This document shows, piece after piece, positions 17,564-28,855 of a stretch of DNA of 64,000 bases. Within the stretch, counting starts at the first letter, position 1. Each line of letters starts with the position of its first letter. The notes under the pieces were generated by a model. That model did not search any database, was not told the DNA's origin, and was given only the letters and a program-made list of their open reading frames with translations. Source of the stretch: Achromobacter insuavis (GTDB lineage: Bacteria; Pseudomonadota; Gammaproteobacteria; Burkholderiales; Burkholderiaceae_B). The stretch lies in NCBI RefSeq assembly GCF_902859645.1, contig NZ_CADIJR010000022.1:1-64000 (forward strand). Direction: 5' to 3'. Made by a program: the position numbers and the translations under genes.

Positions 17564-18621
17564 TCAGCGGGCCGCCAGCAACCGCTCGAACTGCGCCAGG
17601 TAACGGTTGCCCATCTTCTGCACGTCGTGCTCGTCGCGCACGTAGTCATAGGCACGGTCGGTGATCTCCTGGCGGAACGCGGCATCGTCCAGGCAACGCG
17701 CCATGCCCTGCGCCATGGCATGGAAATCGGCCACCGCGCACAGCACGCCGCGGCCATCGGCCAGGCTTTCCTTCAAGCCGCCGGCGTCGGTGGACACCAC
17801 CGGCACGCGCTGCAGGAAGGCGTCCAGCACGCTGCTGCCCAGCGCCTCTTCCTCGGAGCTCATGACGAAGACGTCGAGGACGCTGTAGAAATCCTCGACG
17901 CCCTTGCGAAAGCCCGCGAAGCGGTAGACGTCCTCGACGCCCAGCGCGCGCGCCTCGTCGCGCGCCTGCTGTTCGCGGTCGCCGCCGGCGCCGAAATGCA
18001 GGAAGACGAAGTCGCGCCGCGTCCTGGCCAGTTCGGCCACCGCGCGCACCAGCGTCACCGGATCCTTGTCGCGGATCAGCGCGGCCGACGTGGCCATGAC
18101 CTTCTTGCCTTCCAGATCGAACTCGCGCACCAGCGCGGCGACGTTCGCCTGGTTGATCTGGTGCGGCTCGACCGCGCTGCGGATGATGACCGGGTCCAGC
18201 CCCAGGCGCCGCGGCTCGCTGGCCGCCATGTCGCTGATCGCCACGAACAGGTCGGTGTGGCGCCACTTGTAGCCGGTCTTCCATTCCTCGTTCGGCTTGA
18301 CCACGAACGAGGTGCGGCGCGAGAACGCCACCGGGCGCCGGTGCAGCCACTTGGTCAGCACCGCCCAGGTGATGGTGTTGGCGGTCTGGGCATGGATGAT
18401 GTCATAGCCGCTGCCCGCGCGCGCCAGGAACGCCAGCTGCGCCGGCACGTTGCGGACGGTGTGCGCCACGAAGCCCTCCTGGCGCACGCGTTCGGCCAGC
18501 GGGCCGCCTTCGCGGCACAGCACTTCGACCTGGTGGCCGGCATTGCGGAAGGCGCGCATGCAATACAGCGTCTGCCGCTCGCCGCCGCGCCAGCCCTTCT
18601 CGAAGTTGAGCTGCAGGATCT

Positions 18622-18625
<4 letters not shown>
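17564..18625 (-). CDS. glycosyltransferase family 4-type protein
   Basis: 353 residues; ATG at 18625 overlaps the ugd stop (ATGA). The N-terminus [16 protein letters not shown] is the sugar-acceptor side loop of GT-B enzymes, and the C-terminal donor site shows FHFGAGGD-type and [16 protein letters not shown] with the EX7E pair typical of retaining GT4 enzymes. It probably adds a sugar to lipopolysaccharide or another envelope glycan. Translational coupling to UDP-glucose dehydrogenase suggests the donor is UDP-glucuronic acid or a sugar derived from it; that is inference. Confidence 0.88.
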
Positions 18626-19944
<1,319 letters not shown>

Positions 19945-20007
19945 GCCTGAACGCCTTAAAAATAGGTAATCATCGCGCCGGGGCATCCCACCCCAGCGCC
20001 GGTCGCC

Positions 20008-20013
20008 ATTATA
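20008..20013 (-). promoter_or_regulatory. -10 box of the ugd promoter
   Basis: A perfect TATAAT reads leftward in the short gap between the MFS gene and ugd, preceded by TTC. The -35 position (AGACCC) is poor, so the promoter would depend on the -10 or on an activator. Confidence 0.35.
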
Positions 20014-20067
20014 GAAGCGGGCCGGCCGGCGGGTCTGGCGCCGCCCGGCCCGGGAACGGAGGGCGCG

Positions 20068-21459
20068 CTACGGCGCCCGCAGCTTGCTGAAGCGCACCGT
20101 GTTCACCACCACCGCCAGCGCGGCGCAGATCGTGCCCAGCACCAGGGCCAGTCCGGGGCCATGCGCCACGCTGACGCTGAAGGCGATCGCCACCAGCGCG
20201 GTGCCGAAACTCTGCCCGAACACCCGGGTGGTGGCCTGCAGGCCGCCCGCCGCGCCGCTGCGCGAGCGCGGGGCGGCCGACAGCATGGCGCGGTTGTTGG
20301 GCGTCTGGAAGAAGCCGAATCCCACCCCGGCCACGAACATGCCGGCCATGATCGGCACGTTGCCCACGGCCGCCGGCAGCGCCGCCAGCCACAACATGCC
20401 CACCACCATGGTGGCCGCGCCCACGCCGCTCAGGGTGGCGGCGGAATAGCGGTCCGACAGGCGGCCCGCCACTGGCGCGATCAGCGCCGTGCCCACCGGC
20501 CAGGCGCCCATCAGCAGGCCGACCTCGAGATACGGCCGGCCCAGCACCTGCTGGAAATAGAACGGCAGCGACACATACGACGCCATCTGCGCCGCGAAGG
20601 TGCAGGCCGACGCCCCCACCGCGAACGCCAGCGGCCGGATGCGTAGCAGGTCCACCGGCACCAGCGGCGCGGGCTGGCGGCTGGCGCGGCGCACCAGCAC
20701 CAGGCCCGCCACGGCCGCGATCGCCACCAGGCCGATGCCACGCAGCAGATCCTCGCCCATCATGTCGATGCCGGTGATGAACACGCCCAGCGTCGCCATG
20801 CACAGCAGGGCGCTGATCCAGTCCAGCTTCACGTCATTGCGCGGCACCTCGGGCAGGTGACGCAGGCCGAACATGGCCAGCACGCAGATCGGCAGGTTGA
20901 CCGCGAAGATCCACGGCCACGGCGCCACCGACAGAATCGCCGAGCCGATGGTCGGCCCCAGCACCGACATCACCGCCACCGTGGTGGCGTTCAGGCTGAT
21001 GCCCCGGCCCAGCATCTTGAGCGGATAGATGTTGCGCACCAGGCCGCCGAACAGACACATCAGCGTCGCCGCGCCCACGCCCTGGAACACCCGCGCCAGC
21101 GTCAGCTGCACCAGCGTGCCGGCCAGCGCGCAGCCCAGCGAGGCCAGCGTGAACAGCACCAGCCCGAAAGTGAACATGCGGCGAAAGCCGATGCGCTCGG
21201 CCAGCGCCGACAGCGGCAGCAGCATCATCACCACCGCCAGGTTGTAGGCGTTGACCACCCACACCGCCTGCGCCGGCGACGCGTTCAGGTCGGCGGCGAT
21301 GGTCGGCAGGGCGACGTTGGCGATGGTGGTGTCCAGCACCGACAGGCTGATGCCCGTCATGACGGTCGCCGCGGCCCAATAGCGGCGCGGGACCGGCAGG
21401 CCGTCCGGCGCGGCGGGCCTGGCGCCGCCGGTCGGGGTTTCAGACGCCGGCGGCGTCAC
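20068..21459 (-). CDS. MFS multidrug efflux transporter, DHA2-like (14-TM type)
   Basis: 463 residues from GTG at 21459, which overlaps the glmU stop as GTGA; a TTG at 21483 would add eight residues. Motif C-like and motif A-like signatures are visible: [17 protein letters not shown] after the first segment and [15 protein letters not shown] after the second, as in EmrB/QacA drug pumps. About 12-14 membrane segments can be counted. It likely exports a hydrophobic compound in exchange for protons. The coupling to glmU is odd, since the functions seem unrelated. Confidence 0.88.
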   Translation of the reverse strand: MTPPASETPTGGARPAAPDGLPVPRRYWAAATVMTGISLSVLDTTIANVALPTIAADLNASPAQAVWVVNAYNLAVVMMLLPLSALAERIGFRRMFTFGLVLFTLASLGCALAGTLVQLTLARVFQGVGAATLMCLFGGLVRNIYPLKMLGRGISLNATTVAVMSVLGPTIGSAILSVAPWPWIFAVNLPICVLAMFGLRHLPEVPRNDVKLDWISALLCMATLGVFITGIDMMGEDLLRGIGLVAIAAVAGLVLVRRASRQPAPLVPVDLLRIRPLAFAVGASACTFAAQMASYVSLPFYFQQVLGRPYLEVGLLMGAWPVGTALIAPVAGRLSDRYSAATLSGVGAATMVVGMLWLAALPAAVGNVPIMAGMFVAGVGFGFFQTPNNRAMLSAAPRSRSGAAGGLQATTRVFGQSFGTALVAIAFSVSVAHGPGLALVLGTICAALAVVVNTVRFSKLRAP

Positions 21460-22829
21460 GACTTCTTGACCGGCCGTTGCCAACCGTCGATGGTGAGCTG
21501 CTTGACGCGCGACACCGTCAGTTTCTCGGCCGGCGCATCACGGGTCAGGGTGGTGCCGGCGCCCAGCGTCGCGCCGCGGCCCACGCGCACCGGGGCCACC
21601 AGCTGCGAGTCCGAGCCGATGAAGGCGTCGTCCTCGATGACGGTGCGGTGCTTGTTGACGCCGTCGTAGTTGCAGGTGATGGTGCCCGCGCCCACGTTCA
21701 CGCGCGCGCCGATGGTGGCGTCGCCGATGTAGGCCAGGTGATTGGCCTTGCTGTCGGCGCCCAGCACGCTCTTCTTGATCTCGACGAAGTTGCCGACGTG
21801 GGTGCGATCGCCCAGTTCGGCGCCCGGACGCAGGCGGGCGTACGGACCGATGCGCGCGTCGCCGCCGACCTGGGCTTGCTGCAGGTGGCTGAAGGCCTCG
21901 ATCTGCGTGCCCGCGCCGATGCTCACATCGCGCAGCACGCAATGCGGGCCCACCCGCACGCCGTCGGCCAGCGTCACCCGGCCCTCGAACACGCAGCCGA
22001 CGTCGATGAACACATCACGGCCGCAGGTCAGCGTGCCGCGCACATCGAAACGCGCGGGATCGGCCAGCGTCACGCCGGCCTCGAGCTGGCGGCGGGCCTG
22101 CTCGGCCTGCCAGCGGCGCTCCAGTTCGGCCTGCTGCACGCGGCTGTTCACGCCCAGCGTTTCCCACGACGCGCCCGGCTGGGCCGCGCCCACCGGCACG
22201 CCGTCGGTAACGGCCAGGCCGACCACGTCGGTCAGGTAGTACTCGCCCTGGGCGTTGTTGTTGTCGATGCGCGAGAGCCAGTCCTTGAGCTTGGCGGTGG
22301 GCGCGACCAGGATGCCGGTGTTGACTTCCTTGATGGCGCGCTCGGCCTCGGAGGCATCCTTGTGCTCGACGATGCGGCAGACATTGCCGGCGGCGTCGCG
22401 CACGATGCGGCCATAGCCGGTGGAGTCGGCCAGCACTTCGGTCAGCACCGCCGCGCCGGCGCCGCGCGCCCGCAGCAGGCCGCGCAGCGTCTCGGGCTGC
22501 ACCAGCGGCACATCGCCGTACAGCACCAGGGTCACATCGTCCTGGCCATCGCCTTCGAGCAATTGCGGCACGGCCTGCTGGACCGCATGGCCGGTGCCCT
22601 GCTGCGGCTGCTGCAGCGCGAAGCGCAGATCGTCCTGTCCGGAGAAGGCCTGCTTGACGCGATCGGCGCCATGGCCGACCACCACGATGACGCGGGCCGG
22701 CTCCAGCTGGCGGGCGCTGTCCAGCACGTGGGCCAGCATGGGTTTGCCGGCCAGGGTGTGCAGCACCTTGGGCAGGTCCGACTGCATGCGCTTGCCGAGT
22801 CCGGCGGCGAGAATCACTACATTAAGCAT
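21456..22829 (-). CDS. glmU: bifunctional UDP-GlcNAc pyrophosphorylase / glucosamine-1-phosphate acetyltransferase
   Basis: 457 residues. The uridyltransferase domain starts with [20 protein letters not shown] (residues 4-23) and the nucleotide-binding [11 protein letters not shown] is near 75. The C-terminal half is a left-handed beta-helix with hexapeptide repeats ([20 protein letters not shown]) and the acetyl-CoA site ([23 protein letters not shown]). It makes UDP-GlcNAc from glucosamine-1-phosphate, acetyl-CoA and UTP. A terminator separates it from phaM upstream, and the MFS gene is coupled downstream. Confidence 0.98.
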   Translation of the reverse strand: MLNVVILAAGLGKRMQSDLPKVLHTLAGKPMLAHVLDSARQLEPARVIVVVGHGADRVKQAFSGQDDLRFALQQPQQGTGHAVQQAVPQLLEGDGQDDVTLVLYGDVPLVQPETLRGLLRARGAGAAVLTEVLADSTGYGRIVRDAAGNVCRIVEHKDASEAERAIKEVNTGILVAPTAKLKDWLSRIDNNNAQGEYYLTDVVGLAVTDGVPVGAAQPGASWETLGVNSRVQQAELERRWQAEQARRQLEAGVTLADPARFDVRGTLTCGRDVFIDVGCVFEGRVTLADGVRVGPHCVLRDVSIGAGTQIEAFSHLQQAQVGGDARIGPYARLRPGAELGDRTHVGNFVEIKKSVLGADSKANHLAYIGDATIGARVNVGAGTITCNYDGVNKHRTVIEDDAFIGSDSQLVAPVRVGRGATLGAGTTLTRDAPAEKLTVSRVKQLTIDGWQRPVKKS

Positions 22830-22852
22830 AAGTTCCGGTGTATCGAAAACGC

Positions 22853-22876
22853 CCGGGGCCGACGCGGCGGCCCCGG
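22853..22876 (-). terminator. intrinsic terminator after phaM
   Basis: CCGGGGCCG at 22853-22861 pairs perfectly with CGGCCCCGG at 22868-22876. On the minus strand the hairpin is followed by GGCGTTTTCG. It stands 17 bases after the phaM stop and just upstream of glmU, which therefore needs its own promoter or readthrough. Confidence 0.65.
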
Positions 22877-22892
22877 ATCTGGATTGAAAAAA

Positions 22893-23672
22893 TCAGGGCT
22901 TGCCGCCGGCAGGCCCGGTGTTCTTGGCGGCCGGCTTGCGCGCGGTCTTGCGGGCGGGCTTGGCGACCGTCTTGGCGGCCTTGGCCGCCGGGGCGGCCGC
23001 GGCCTGCGGACCACCCGGCTTGGCCTTGGGCTTGTCGGCCTCGGGCGCCGGCTGGCTGCCGGGCATCGATGCGGCCGTGGCCGCCGCGATCTGGTTGAAC
23101 TGCTGTTGCAGCAGGTCCCACCAGGCCTTGGAGGCCGACTGCGCCGCCGCGCCCATCTGCTCGCTCATGCCGGGCTGGGCGCCGGCCGCGCCGCCGTCGG
23201 CCTCGGGCGCCTTGGCCTCGGCCTTCGCCGCGCCCGCGGCCTCTTGCGACGTGCCTTTCGGCGCGCTCTTGGCGGCGGGCGCCGGCTTCAGGCCCAGCAC
23301 CACTTCCAGCGGCGACGCCGCCCCGCTTTCGCGCATGGCGCCCAGGTCCAGGTTGGCGGCCGAGTCGACGAAGGCGCGCAGGGTGCTGATGGTGGAACGC
23401 TGCACTTCCATGCCCTGGATCGTGCTGGACAGCATCGACAGGTTCATGCGCAGCCAGTTTTCCACCGAACGCAGTTCCGCGATGCGGCGGTCCAGGTCTT
23501 CCAGGTTCATCGGCGGCGCCATCGGCAGGCTGCTCGCCAACCCGCCCGGGCCGGTCAGGCCGGCCCAGGCCTGGCGCATCATTTCCATGCTGGCCAGCAG
23601 CGGATTGCCCGACAGGTCGGCATTCTGGCCCATGCCGGGCAGGACGAACGGGTTGCTGTGTTGGTCGCTCAT
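22893..23672 (-). CDS. phaM: PhaM-family polyhydroxyalkanoate granule regulatory protein
   Basis: 259 residues from ATG at 23672 (AGGA just upstream); the ORF extends to 23768 but that part overlaps the neighbouring gene. The N-terminal 110 residues match PhaM: DQHSNPFVLPGMGQN, MEMMRQAWAGL and the helical LEDLDRRIAELRSVENWLRM. The middle is Ala/Lys/Pro linker with a second amphipathic helix (SKAWWDLLQQQFNQIA), and the C-terminus is Lys/Ala/Pro-rich, histone H1-like, for DNA binding. In Ralstonia PhaM activates PHB synthase and ties granules to the nucleoid. No other pha gene lies in this window. Confidence 0.85.
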   Translation of the reverse strand: MSDQHSNPFVLPGMGQNADLSGNPLLASMEMMRQAWAGLTGPGGLASSLPMAPPMNLEDLDRRIAELRSVENWLRMNLSMLSSTIQGMEVQRSTISTLRAFVDSAANLDLGAMRESGAASPLEVVLGLKPAPAAKSAPKGTSQEAAGAAKAEAKAPEADGGAAGAQPGMSEQMGAAAQSASKAWWDLLQQQFNQIAAATAASMPGSQPAPEADKPKAKPGGPQAAAAPAAKAAKTVAKPARKTARKPAAKNTGPAGGKP

Positions 23673-23715
23673 TCCTGGTTTCCCATAGATCGCAAAGGGC
23701 TGCCGGCCGGCACGG

Positions 23716-24381
23716 TCATCCCGGCAGCAGCTGGTTATTCTCCACGCGCACGTGGTCGCCGGACGCAAACGCGAACGGCTGCGCGCTGCGGAACTGGCGC
23801 GTGCTGCCGTCGTTCATGCGGACCGTGAGCTCATAGTGCGTCACCGTTTGTTGCTGCCTGATATTACGCTCAACTTCACGGCCTGCCAAAGCGCCGCCCA
23901 CCGCGCCCAGCACGGTCAGCGCGGTCTTGCCGCTGCCGCCGCCGAACTGGTTGCCGACCACGCCGCCGGCCACCCCGCCGGCGATGGTGCCGACCAGGTG
24001 GTCGCTATTGTCCTTGACCGGCACCTGCACCTGGCGGATGGTCTCCACCACGCCGCAGGTGCGGCAGGCCTGCGCCGCCGGCGGCGCGGCCGGCGCGGGC
24101 CGGCCCTGGGCCTGGGGCTGCGCCTGGGCAGCGGGCGGCCGCGCGCCCGGGGCTTGCGGCTGGCCGGGGGCTCCAGGCTGGGCCGGCGCCAGGTTGGCGT
24201 TTTCGGGGCCGGCCTGCGCCAGCGCGGGATCCTCGGGGTGCGGCGTAGCCGACGGCGTGGGCAGCCAGCCGAGCACGGCGGCGACGCCGACCGAGCACAT
24301 GACGATGACCGCGATGGCGGCGGCCGAAACCAGCGGATGCAGGCCGCGGCGGGCGGAATCGGACTGGACGGGATTATTCAT
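23716..24381 (-). CDS. envelope protein with glycine-zipper 2TM domain
   Basis: 221 residues. One N-terminal membrane anchor (LVSAAAIAVIVMCSVGVAAVL, given here as residues 17-37) is followed by a Pro/Ala/Gln-rich linker to about residue 105. The glycine-zipper 2TM domain then reads VGTIAGGVAGGVVGNQFGGG and LGAVGGALAGREVE, as in SlyB and rickettsial 17-kDa antigen. A C-terminal beta domain contains YELTVRMNDGSTRQF. There is no lipobox, unlike SlyB; the anchor keeps it in the inner membrane with the rest periplasmic. Two Cys (CRTCG) precede the zipper. Function in envelope integrity is inferred. Confidence 0.82.
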   Translation of the reverse strand: MNNPVQSDSARRGLHPLVSAAAIAVIVMCSVGVAAVLGWLPTPSATPHPEDPALAQAGPENANLAPAQPGAPGQPQAPGARPPAAQAQPQAQGRPAPAAPPAAQACRTCGVVETIRQVQVPVKDNSDHLVGTIAGGVAGGVVGNQFGGGSGKTALTVLGAVGGALAGREVERNIRQQQTVTHYELTVRMNDGSTRQFRSAQPFAFASGDHVRVENNQLLPG

Positions 24382-24512
24382 GACGATGCTCCATCGTTAC
24401 TAACCGGCAGTGGTATAGCACCCGGATGCGGTTTCGGCATGTTGCGATGGTGACGCTTCATTGCTGCACCAATGCGATTGGACAGCCCCTGGCATTCGTG
24501 GACAATAGTGCC

Positions 24513-24734
24513 ATGGATGCCATTACCTTGCCCCAGATCGAAGCGGCCATCAACTACTGGCGCAACGTCTCGCCGTCGGTCGGCGACGAATCACGCCTGT
24601 GCCCCGAGGCGGCCGCGCTGGCCGCCCCCTACGCCTTGATGATCATGTCGCACCGCCGCGAACTGCCCGCGGCCGAACTCGGCGACAAGGCGCGCGATGC
24701 ACTGGCCCGCTGGAGCGCGGCAGCCGGCGCCTAG
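24513..24734 (+). CDS. DUF3717 small protein
   Basis: 73 residues from ATG at 24513. The sequence matches the betaproteobacterial DUF3717 family: ITLPQIEAAINYWRNVSP, then LCPEAAALAAPYALMIMSHR. It is soluble and of unknown function. Divergent from the glycine-zipper gene; 39 bases separate its stop from the convergent SCO gene. Confidence 0.8.
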   Translation: MDAITLPQIEAAINYWRNVSPSVGDESRLCPEAAALAAPYALMIMSHRRELPAAELGDKARDALARWSAAAGA

Positions 24735-24773
24735 CGCCACGCGGTCGCGGCCCGCCGCCGGGCCGCCCGGCGA

Positions 24774-25379
24774 TCAACCCTTGAGCAGGGCCTGGATGTC
24801 GTGCACCAGGGCATCGACCCCGATGTTGTTGTTGGCCAGCACCCGCGATTCGCCCTTGCCGTCGAGCAGGTAGAACGCCGCGGTGTGGTCCATGGTGTAG
24901 TTGCCGTCCTTGGTCGGCGCCTTGGCGTAATAGGCCTTGAACGAGGCCGCCGCCTTCTTCACCTGGTCCGGCGTGCCGGTCAAACCCAGAAAACGCGGGT
25001 CGAACGCCGTTACGTATTGCTTGAGCACTTCCGGCGTGTCGCGCTCGGGATCGACGGTGATCAGCAGCACCTGCACGCGGTCGGCGTCCGGGCCCAGCTT
25101 CTTCATCACCTCGGTCAGTTCGGCCAGCGACGTCGGGCAGACGTCCGGGCATTGCGTGAAGCCGAAGAACACCACCACCGCCTTGCCGGCGAAGTCCTGC
25201 AACGTGCGCGTCTTGCCGTTGTAGTCCGACAGCTCCAGGCCGCGGCCCAACTGGGTGCCGCTGATGTCGCTGCCCTTGAATTGGGGCGCGTTGTCGCCGC
25301 AGGCGGCCAGGGCGGCGGTGAAAGCGGCGGCCGTGGCCAGGCGCAGGGCCAGGCGCCGGCTGGCGGAAAATACGGACAT
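24774..25379 (-). CDS. SCO1/SenC copper chaperone for cytochrome oxidase
   Basis: 201 residues. The leader ends in LAAC, a lipobox, so Cys27 is probably acylated and the protein anchored. The thioredoxin-like fold has the copper motif CPDVC near residue 80 and the third ligand His in MDHTAAFYLLD near 165. SCO proteins deliver copper to the CuA site of subunit II. It is the last gene of the leftward assembly cluster SURF1, CxxxC protein, ctaA, ctaB, SCO, and starts 18 bases after ctaB. Confidence 0.95.
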   Translation of the reverse strand: MSVFSASRRLALRLATAAAFTAALAACGDNAPQFKGSDISGTQLGRGLELSDYNGKTRTLQDFAGKAVVVFFGFTQCPDVCPTSLAELTEVMKKLGPDADRVQVLLITVDPERDTPEVLKQYVTAFDPRFLGLTGTPDQVKKAAASFKAYYAKAPTKDGNYTMDHTAAFYLLDGKGESRVLANNNIGVDALVHDIQALLKG

Positions 25380-25397
25380 CGACTTATCTCCAGGGGG

Positions 25398-26291
25398 TCA
25401 GATCAGCGCGACCCAGTGGTCCACCAGCAGGGCGCCGAACAGCAGCGCCAGGTAGAGGATGGAAAAACGGAACATGCTGCGCGCCAGCTCGTCGCTGTAG
25501 TTGCGGTACAGCCGCCAGGCGTACGACACGAACATGCCGCCCAGCACCAGCGCCGACGCCAGGTACAGCGCGCCGCTCATGCGGATCGCGGTGGGCAGCA
25601 GCGTGGTGGCGACCAGCGCGATGCTGTAGAGCAGGATCTGCAGGCGGGTGAACTGCTGGCCATGCGTCACCGGCAGCATCGGCAGGCCGGCCTTGACGTA
25701 GTCATGGTTGCGGTACAGGGCCAGCGCCCAGAAGTGCGGCGGCGTCCAGATGAAGATGATCAGCACCAGCAGCCAGGCTTCGGCCGGCACGGAATCGGCC
25801 ACCGCCGCCCAGCCCAGCGCGGGCGGCATGGCGCCCGACAGGCCGCCGATGACGATGTTCTGCGGCGTGCGCGGCTTCAGGATGATGGTGTAGATGACGG
25901 CGTAGCCGACGAAGGTGGCGAAGGTCAGCCACATGGTGAGCGGGTTGACCAGCGTGTACAGCACGAACATGCCGGCGCCGCCCAGCAGGCCGGACAGGCT
26001 CAGCACCTGGAAGGCGGAAATGGTGCCGCGGGCGGTGGCGCGCCGCGCCGTGCGCAGCATGCGGGCGTCGACTTCCTGCTCGATCAGGCAGTTGATGGCG
26101 AAGGCGGCGGCCGCCAGCAGCCAGATGCCGAGGGTGCCGAACAGCACGCGGCGCATGTCCGGCACGCCCGGCACCGCCAGGAACATGCCGATCACCGCGC
26201 AGAACACCGCCAATTGGGTGACGCGCGGCTTGGTGAGAACGAAATACTGGCGGAGCAATCCGGATTGGGGAGCGGCAAGACTGGTCATCAT
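25398..26291 (-). CDS. ctaB: protoheme IX farnesyltransferase
   Basis: 297 residues. UbiA-type prenyltransferase with about nine membrane segments. The first aspartate-rich region is [15 protein letters not shown] near residue 70, and the second loop is [15 protein letters not shown] near 195. It converts heme b to heme O using farnesyl diphosphate. It lies ten bases after ctaA, which converts heme O to heme A, so the two act in sequence for the aa3 oxidase. Two ATGs (26291, 26288) are adjacent; either gives the same protein plus or minus one Met. Confidence 0.97.
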   Translation of the reverse strand: MMTSLAAPQSGLLRQYFVLTKPRVTQLAVFCAVIGMFLAVPGVPDMRRVLFGTLGIWLLAAAAFAINCLIEQEVDARMLRTARRATARGTISAFQVLSLSGLLGGAGMFVLYTLVNPLTMWLTFATFVGYAVIYTIILKPRTPQNIVIGGLSGAMPPALGWAAVADSVPAEAWLLVLIIFIWTPPHFWALALYRNHDYVKAGLPMLPVTHGQQFTRLQILLYSIALVATTLLPTAIRMSGALYLASALVLGGMFVSYAWRLYRNYSDELARSMFRFSILYLALLFGALLVDHWVALI

Positions 26292-26301
26292 GCACCCTAT
26301 T

Positions 26302-27336
26302 TTAAACGCGCACCGAATTGGGGCCGTAGCCCCCGGCCGGCGCCCCGCCCGCAGTGGACAGGCGCACCATCAGGACCACCGCGGCCAGCGTCAGGCCGGC
26401 GGCCCCGCCATTGTGCAGCACCGCGATCAACAAAGGCCACTGGAAGAAGATCGTCGTCAGGCCGGTCAGCAACTGGGCCCCCAGCAGCGCCAGCATCAGC
26501 GTGGCCGGCCCGCGCAGGCCGCGGTCGGCCCGCAGGCGCCAGGCCAGCACGCCCAGGTAGGCGAACACGACGAAGGCGAAATTGCGGTGCACCCAGTGGA
26601 TCGCCGTCAGCGCCGGCTGCGAGATCATTTCCCCGGACGGCAGTTCGCCCAGTCCGCGGATGATCGAGTAGCCACCATGGAAGTCCATGTCCGGCACCCA
26701 TTTGCCGTGGCACATGGGGAAATCCATGCAGGCCAGCGCCGCGTAATTGGTGCTGACCCAGCCGCCCAGCGTCACCTGGATGAGCAGCAGCGCGAAGCCG
26801 CCGATCACCCAGGGCTTGAAGCGCCGCGCCGCGGCGGCCACCGCATGGTGCGGGCGTTCGCGCGCCGACAGCCAGGTCATCAGCGCCAGCACCGACAGGC
26901 CGAACACCAGGTGCGCCGTGACCACGGCGGGCATCAGCTTGTGCGTCACGGTCCAGGCGCCGAACGCGCCCTGCACGCACACGGCCACCAGCGTCGTCAC
27001 CGCCAGGGCCGGCGAGCGGCCCAGTTCGCGGCGGTAGCGCCAGGCCATGTAGACGATGCCGATGATCAGCATGCCGAGGATCGAGCCGACGTACCGGTGG
27101 ATCATCTCGATCCAGGCCTTGGACAGCGTCACCGGCCCGAACGGCATGGCCTGCGAGGCCTCGTGGATATCGCCCATCGCCCCCAGCGGCGTGACGCTGC
27201 CGTAGCAGCCGGGCCAGTCCGGGCAGCCCAGGCCCGAGTCCGTCAGGCGCACGAAGGCGCCGAACATGATCAGGTCCAGCGTCAGGAACCAGGTGAAGAA
27301 GACGAGTTTGCGATACCGCGCTTTGATGCGTTCCAT
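26302..27336 (-). CDS. ctaA: heme A synthase (CtaA/COX15)
   Basis: 344 residues from ATG at 27336; a TTG at 27345 is possible. Eight membrane segments are visible. Heme-ligand His residues lie in [16 protein letters not shown] and HWVHRNFAF. The loop [12 protein letters not shown] carries the Cys pair of this family. It hydroxylates heme O to heme A for cytochrome oxidase. No clear Shine-Dalgarno is present, so translation may be coupled to the preceding gene, whose stop is 21 bases away. Confidence 0.96.
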   Translation of the reverse strand: MERIKARYRKLVFFTWFLTLDLIMFGAFVRLTDSGLGCPDWPGCYGSVTPLGAMGDIHEASQAMPFGPVTLSKAWIEMIHRYVGSILGMLIIGIVYMAWRYRRELGRSPALAVTTLVAVCVQGAFGAWTVTHKLMPAVVTAHLVFGLSVLALMTWLSARERPHHAVAAAARRFKPWVIGGFALLLIQVTLGGWVSTNYAALACMDFPMCHGKWVPDMDFHGGYSIIRGLGELPSGEMISQPALTAIHWVHRNFAFVVFAYLGVLAWRLRADRGLRGPATLMLALLGAQLLTGLTTIFFQWPLLIAVLHNGGAAGLTLAAVVLMVRLSTAGGAPAGGYGPNSVRV

Positions 27337-27357
27337 GGAAATCAACTAAATACCGAT

Positions 27358-27972
27358 TCAACCGATGCGCGAGTTATAGACCAGCTTGCTGATGTCCTTG
27401 CGCACCTTCACGCCGTCGGCGTCGGCGGGATACTGCATCATCAGGTTGCCCAGGGGATCGATCACCCAAATCGGCGCCTGCAAACCGGGCTGGCCGGCCG
27501 CGGCGTCGCGCGCCAGCAGGAAGCGCGCCAGCTGGTCCGGATCGGCGCGCAGCATGATCGTGCCCTGGTAGGCCTCCAGCACCTTGTCCGGCACCGGGCC
27601 GTCGTCGGTGATGAACCAGACCCGCGCCAGGCGGTCGACGTTCTTGCCCTGGCTGGCGTGGGTGTTGCGGGTGATGTAGAGCTTGCGGGCGCAGCTTTCC
27701 GGGCAGGCCGCGCCGTCGGCCGCGACCAGCAGCCATTTGCCCTTCAAGGTCTGCAGGTCGAACGGCTTGCCGTCCAGCGTGGTCAGCTTGAGCGCCGCGG
27801 GCGCCGGCACGGGCCGCTGCGGCTCGACCAGCTGGCCGTAGTTGCTGGCGTCGGCCGGCCACCATTGCGGATTCATGTAGACCACGAAGGCCGCCACGAT
27901 CGGCGCCAGCGTGCACAGGAACACCAGCACCATGGGCGTCAGCGAGCGCCGGGCGGGTTGGGAAGCAGTCAT
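27358..27972 (-). CDS. membrane-anchored thioredoxin-like protein with CxxxC motif, oxidase assembly cluster
   Basis: 204 residues from ATG at 27972; the longer ORF to 28113 overlaps surf1 in a shadow frame. One N-terminal membrane segment (MVLVFLCTLAPIVAAFVVY) anchors a periplasmic domain with a degenerate SCO/thioredoxin pattern: DLQTLKGKWLLVAADGAACP, then ESC, i.e. a CPESC motif near residue 90, and WVIDPLGNLMMQYP near 175. This parallels CPDVC of the real SCO. The family is found in beta-proteobacterial cox clusters without an assigned role. A copper- or thiol-handling assembly factor is inferred; no third His ligand like that of SCO is obvious. Confidence 0.8.
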   Translation of the reverse strand: MTASQPARRSLTPMVLVFLCTLAPIVAAFVVYMNPQWWPADASNYGQLVEPQRPVPAPAALKLTTLDGKPFDLQTLKGKWLLVAADGAACPESCARKLYITRNTHASQGKNVDRLARVWFITDDGPVPDKVLEAYQGTIMLRADPDQLARFLLARDAAAGQPGLQAPIWVIDPLGNLMMQYPADADGVKVRKDISKLVYNSRIG

Positions 27973-28021
27973 GTCGCGAGCCACGTTGATTCGGAATCCT
28001 GTTGTCGGGAAAGGCGGCCGC

Positions 28022-28819
28022 TCAGGCCGCCGGGTCGTTGGCCGCGCGTTGGCGCATGCGCTTGATGGCGCCCCCCAGCACCACCAGCCACGCGATCGCG
28101 GCGAACAAGGCAAAAGAGAACCACTCTACCGCGTAGACCGTGTTCTGCTGGAAATTCACCGACGGCTGCGGCCAGTCGTGCACCAGGCCGTCGTCCTGGC
28201 CCAGGCCGAACTGGCTCACCACCGTGGGCAGCAGGGTCAGGCCGGTGGCGCGCGCCAGGGCGTCCAGCGGCAGGTTCTGCACCTGCGGCACGGCGCCGCC
28301 GGCCGCGGGCAGCGTGGCCGGCAGGCTGGAGGCATCCTGGCCGCCCAGCGACCACAGCTCGAACATGCGCGGCACGCGCGGCGACAGCTCGCCCTTGATG
28401 GTCTGCTCGCCCTGAGGCGTGGCCGGCAGCGCCGGCGCGCCCTGGCCCTGGATCACCCGGGGCAGCCAGCCGCGCAGCACCAGCACCGCGGTGCGCTTGT
28501 CGGCGTCCAGCAGCAGCGGCGTGGCCAGCCAGTAGCCGGGCCGGCCGTCATGGTTGCGGTTGTCCAGCAGTACACTGAATTGCGGCAGCCACGTGCCGCT
28601 GGCCTGCGCCACGCGCCACGGCTTCATGTCGGCCGGCGCGGTCGAGGGCGCCAGTTGCAGCGGCGCCTGGTTGCGGCCGGCCTCGATAGCCGCCAGAATG
28701 TCGCGTCGCTCGTCGGCGCGCCGCAGTTGCCATTGGCCCAGCGACGCCAGGATCACCACGGCGATCCCCAGCAGGAGCAAGGCGGCTACCGTGTAGCGGG
28801 TTGAATGCGGTCGGGCCAT
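28022..28819 (-). CDS. SURF1-family cytochrome oxidase assembly protein
   Basis: 265 residues. Two membrane segments flank a periplasmic domain: one at residues 9-28, one near 235-255 (AVEWFSFALFAAIAWLVVL). SURF1 signatures include LGQWQLRRADER and RGWLPR, plus the C-terminal YAVEWFSFA. It helps insert heme a3 into subunit I. First gene of the leftward assembly cluster; its start is 36 bases from the divergent twin-transmembrane gene. Confidence 0.94.
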   Translation of the reverse strand: MARPHSTRYTVAALLLLGIAVVILASLGQWQLRRADERRDILAAIEAGRNQAPLQLAPSTAPADMKPWRVAQASGTWLPQFSVLLDNRNHDGRPGYWLATPLLLDADKRTAVLVLRGWLPRVIQGQGAPALPATPQGEQTIKGELSPRVPRMFELWSLGGQDASSLPATLPAAGGAVPQVQNLPLDALARATGLTLLPTVVSQFGLGQDDGLVHDWPQPSVNFQQNTVYAVEWFSFALFAAIAWLVVLGGAIKRMRQRAANDPAA

Positions 28820-28855
28820 TTGTCTTCAATACATTCGATTTGTCCGGAGACCATC

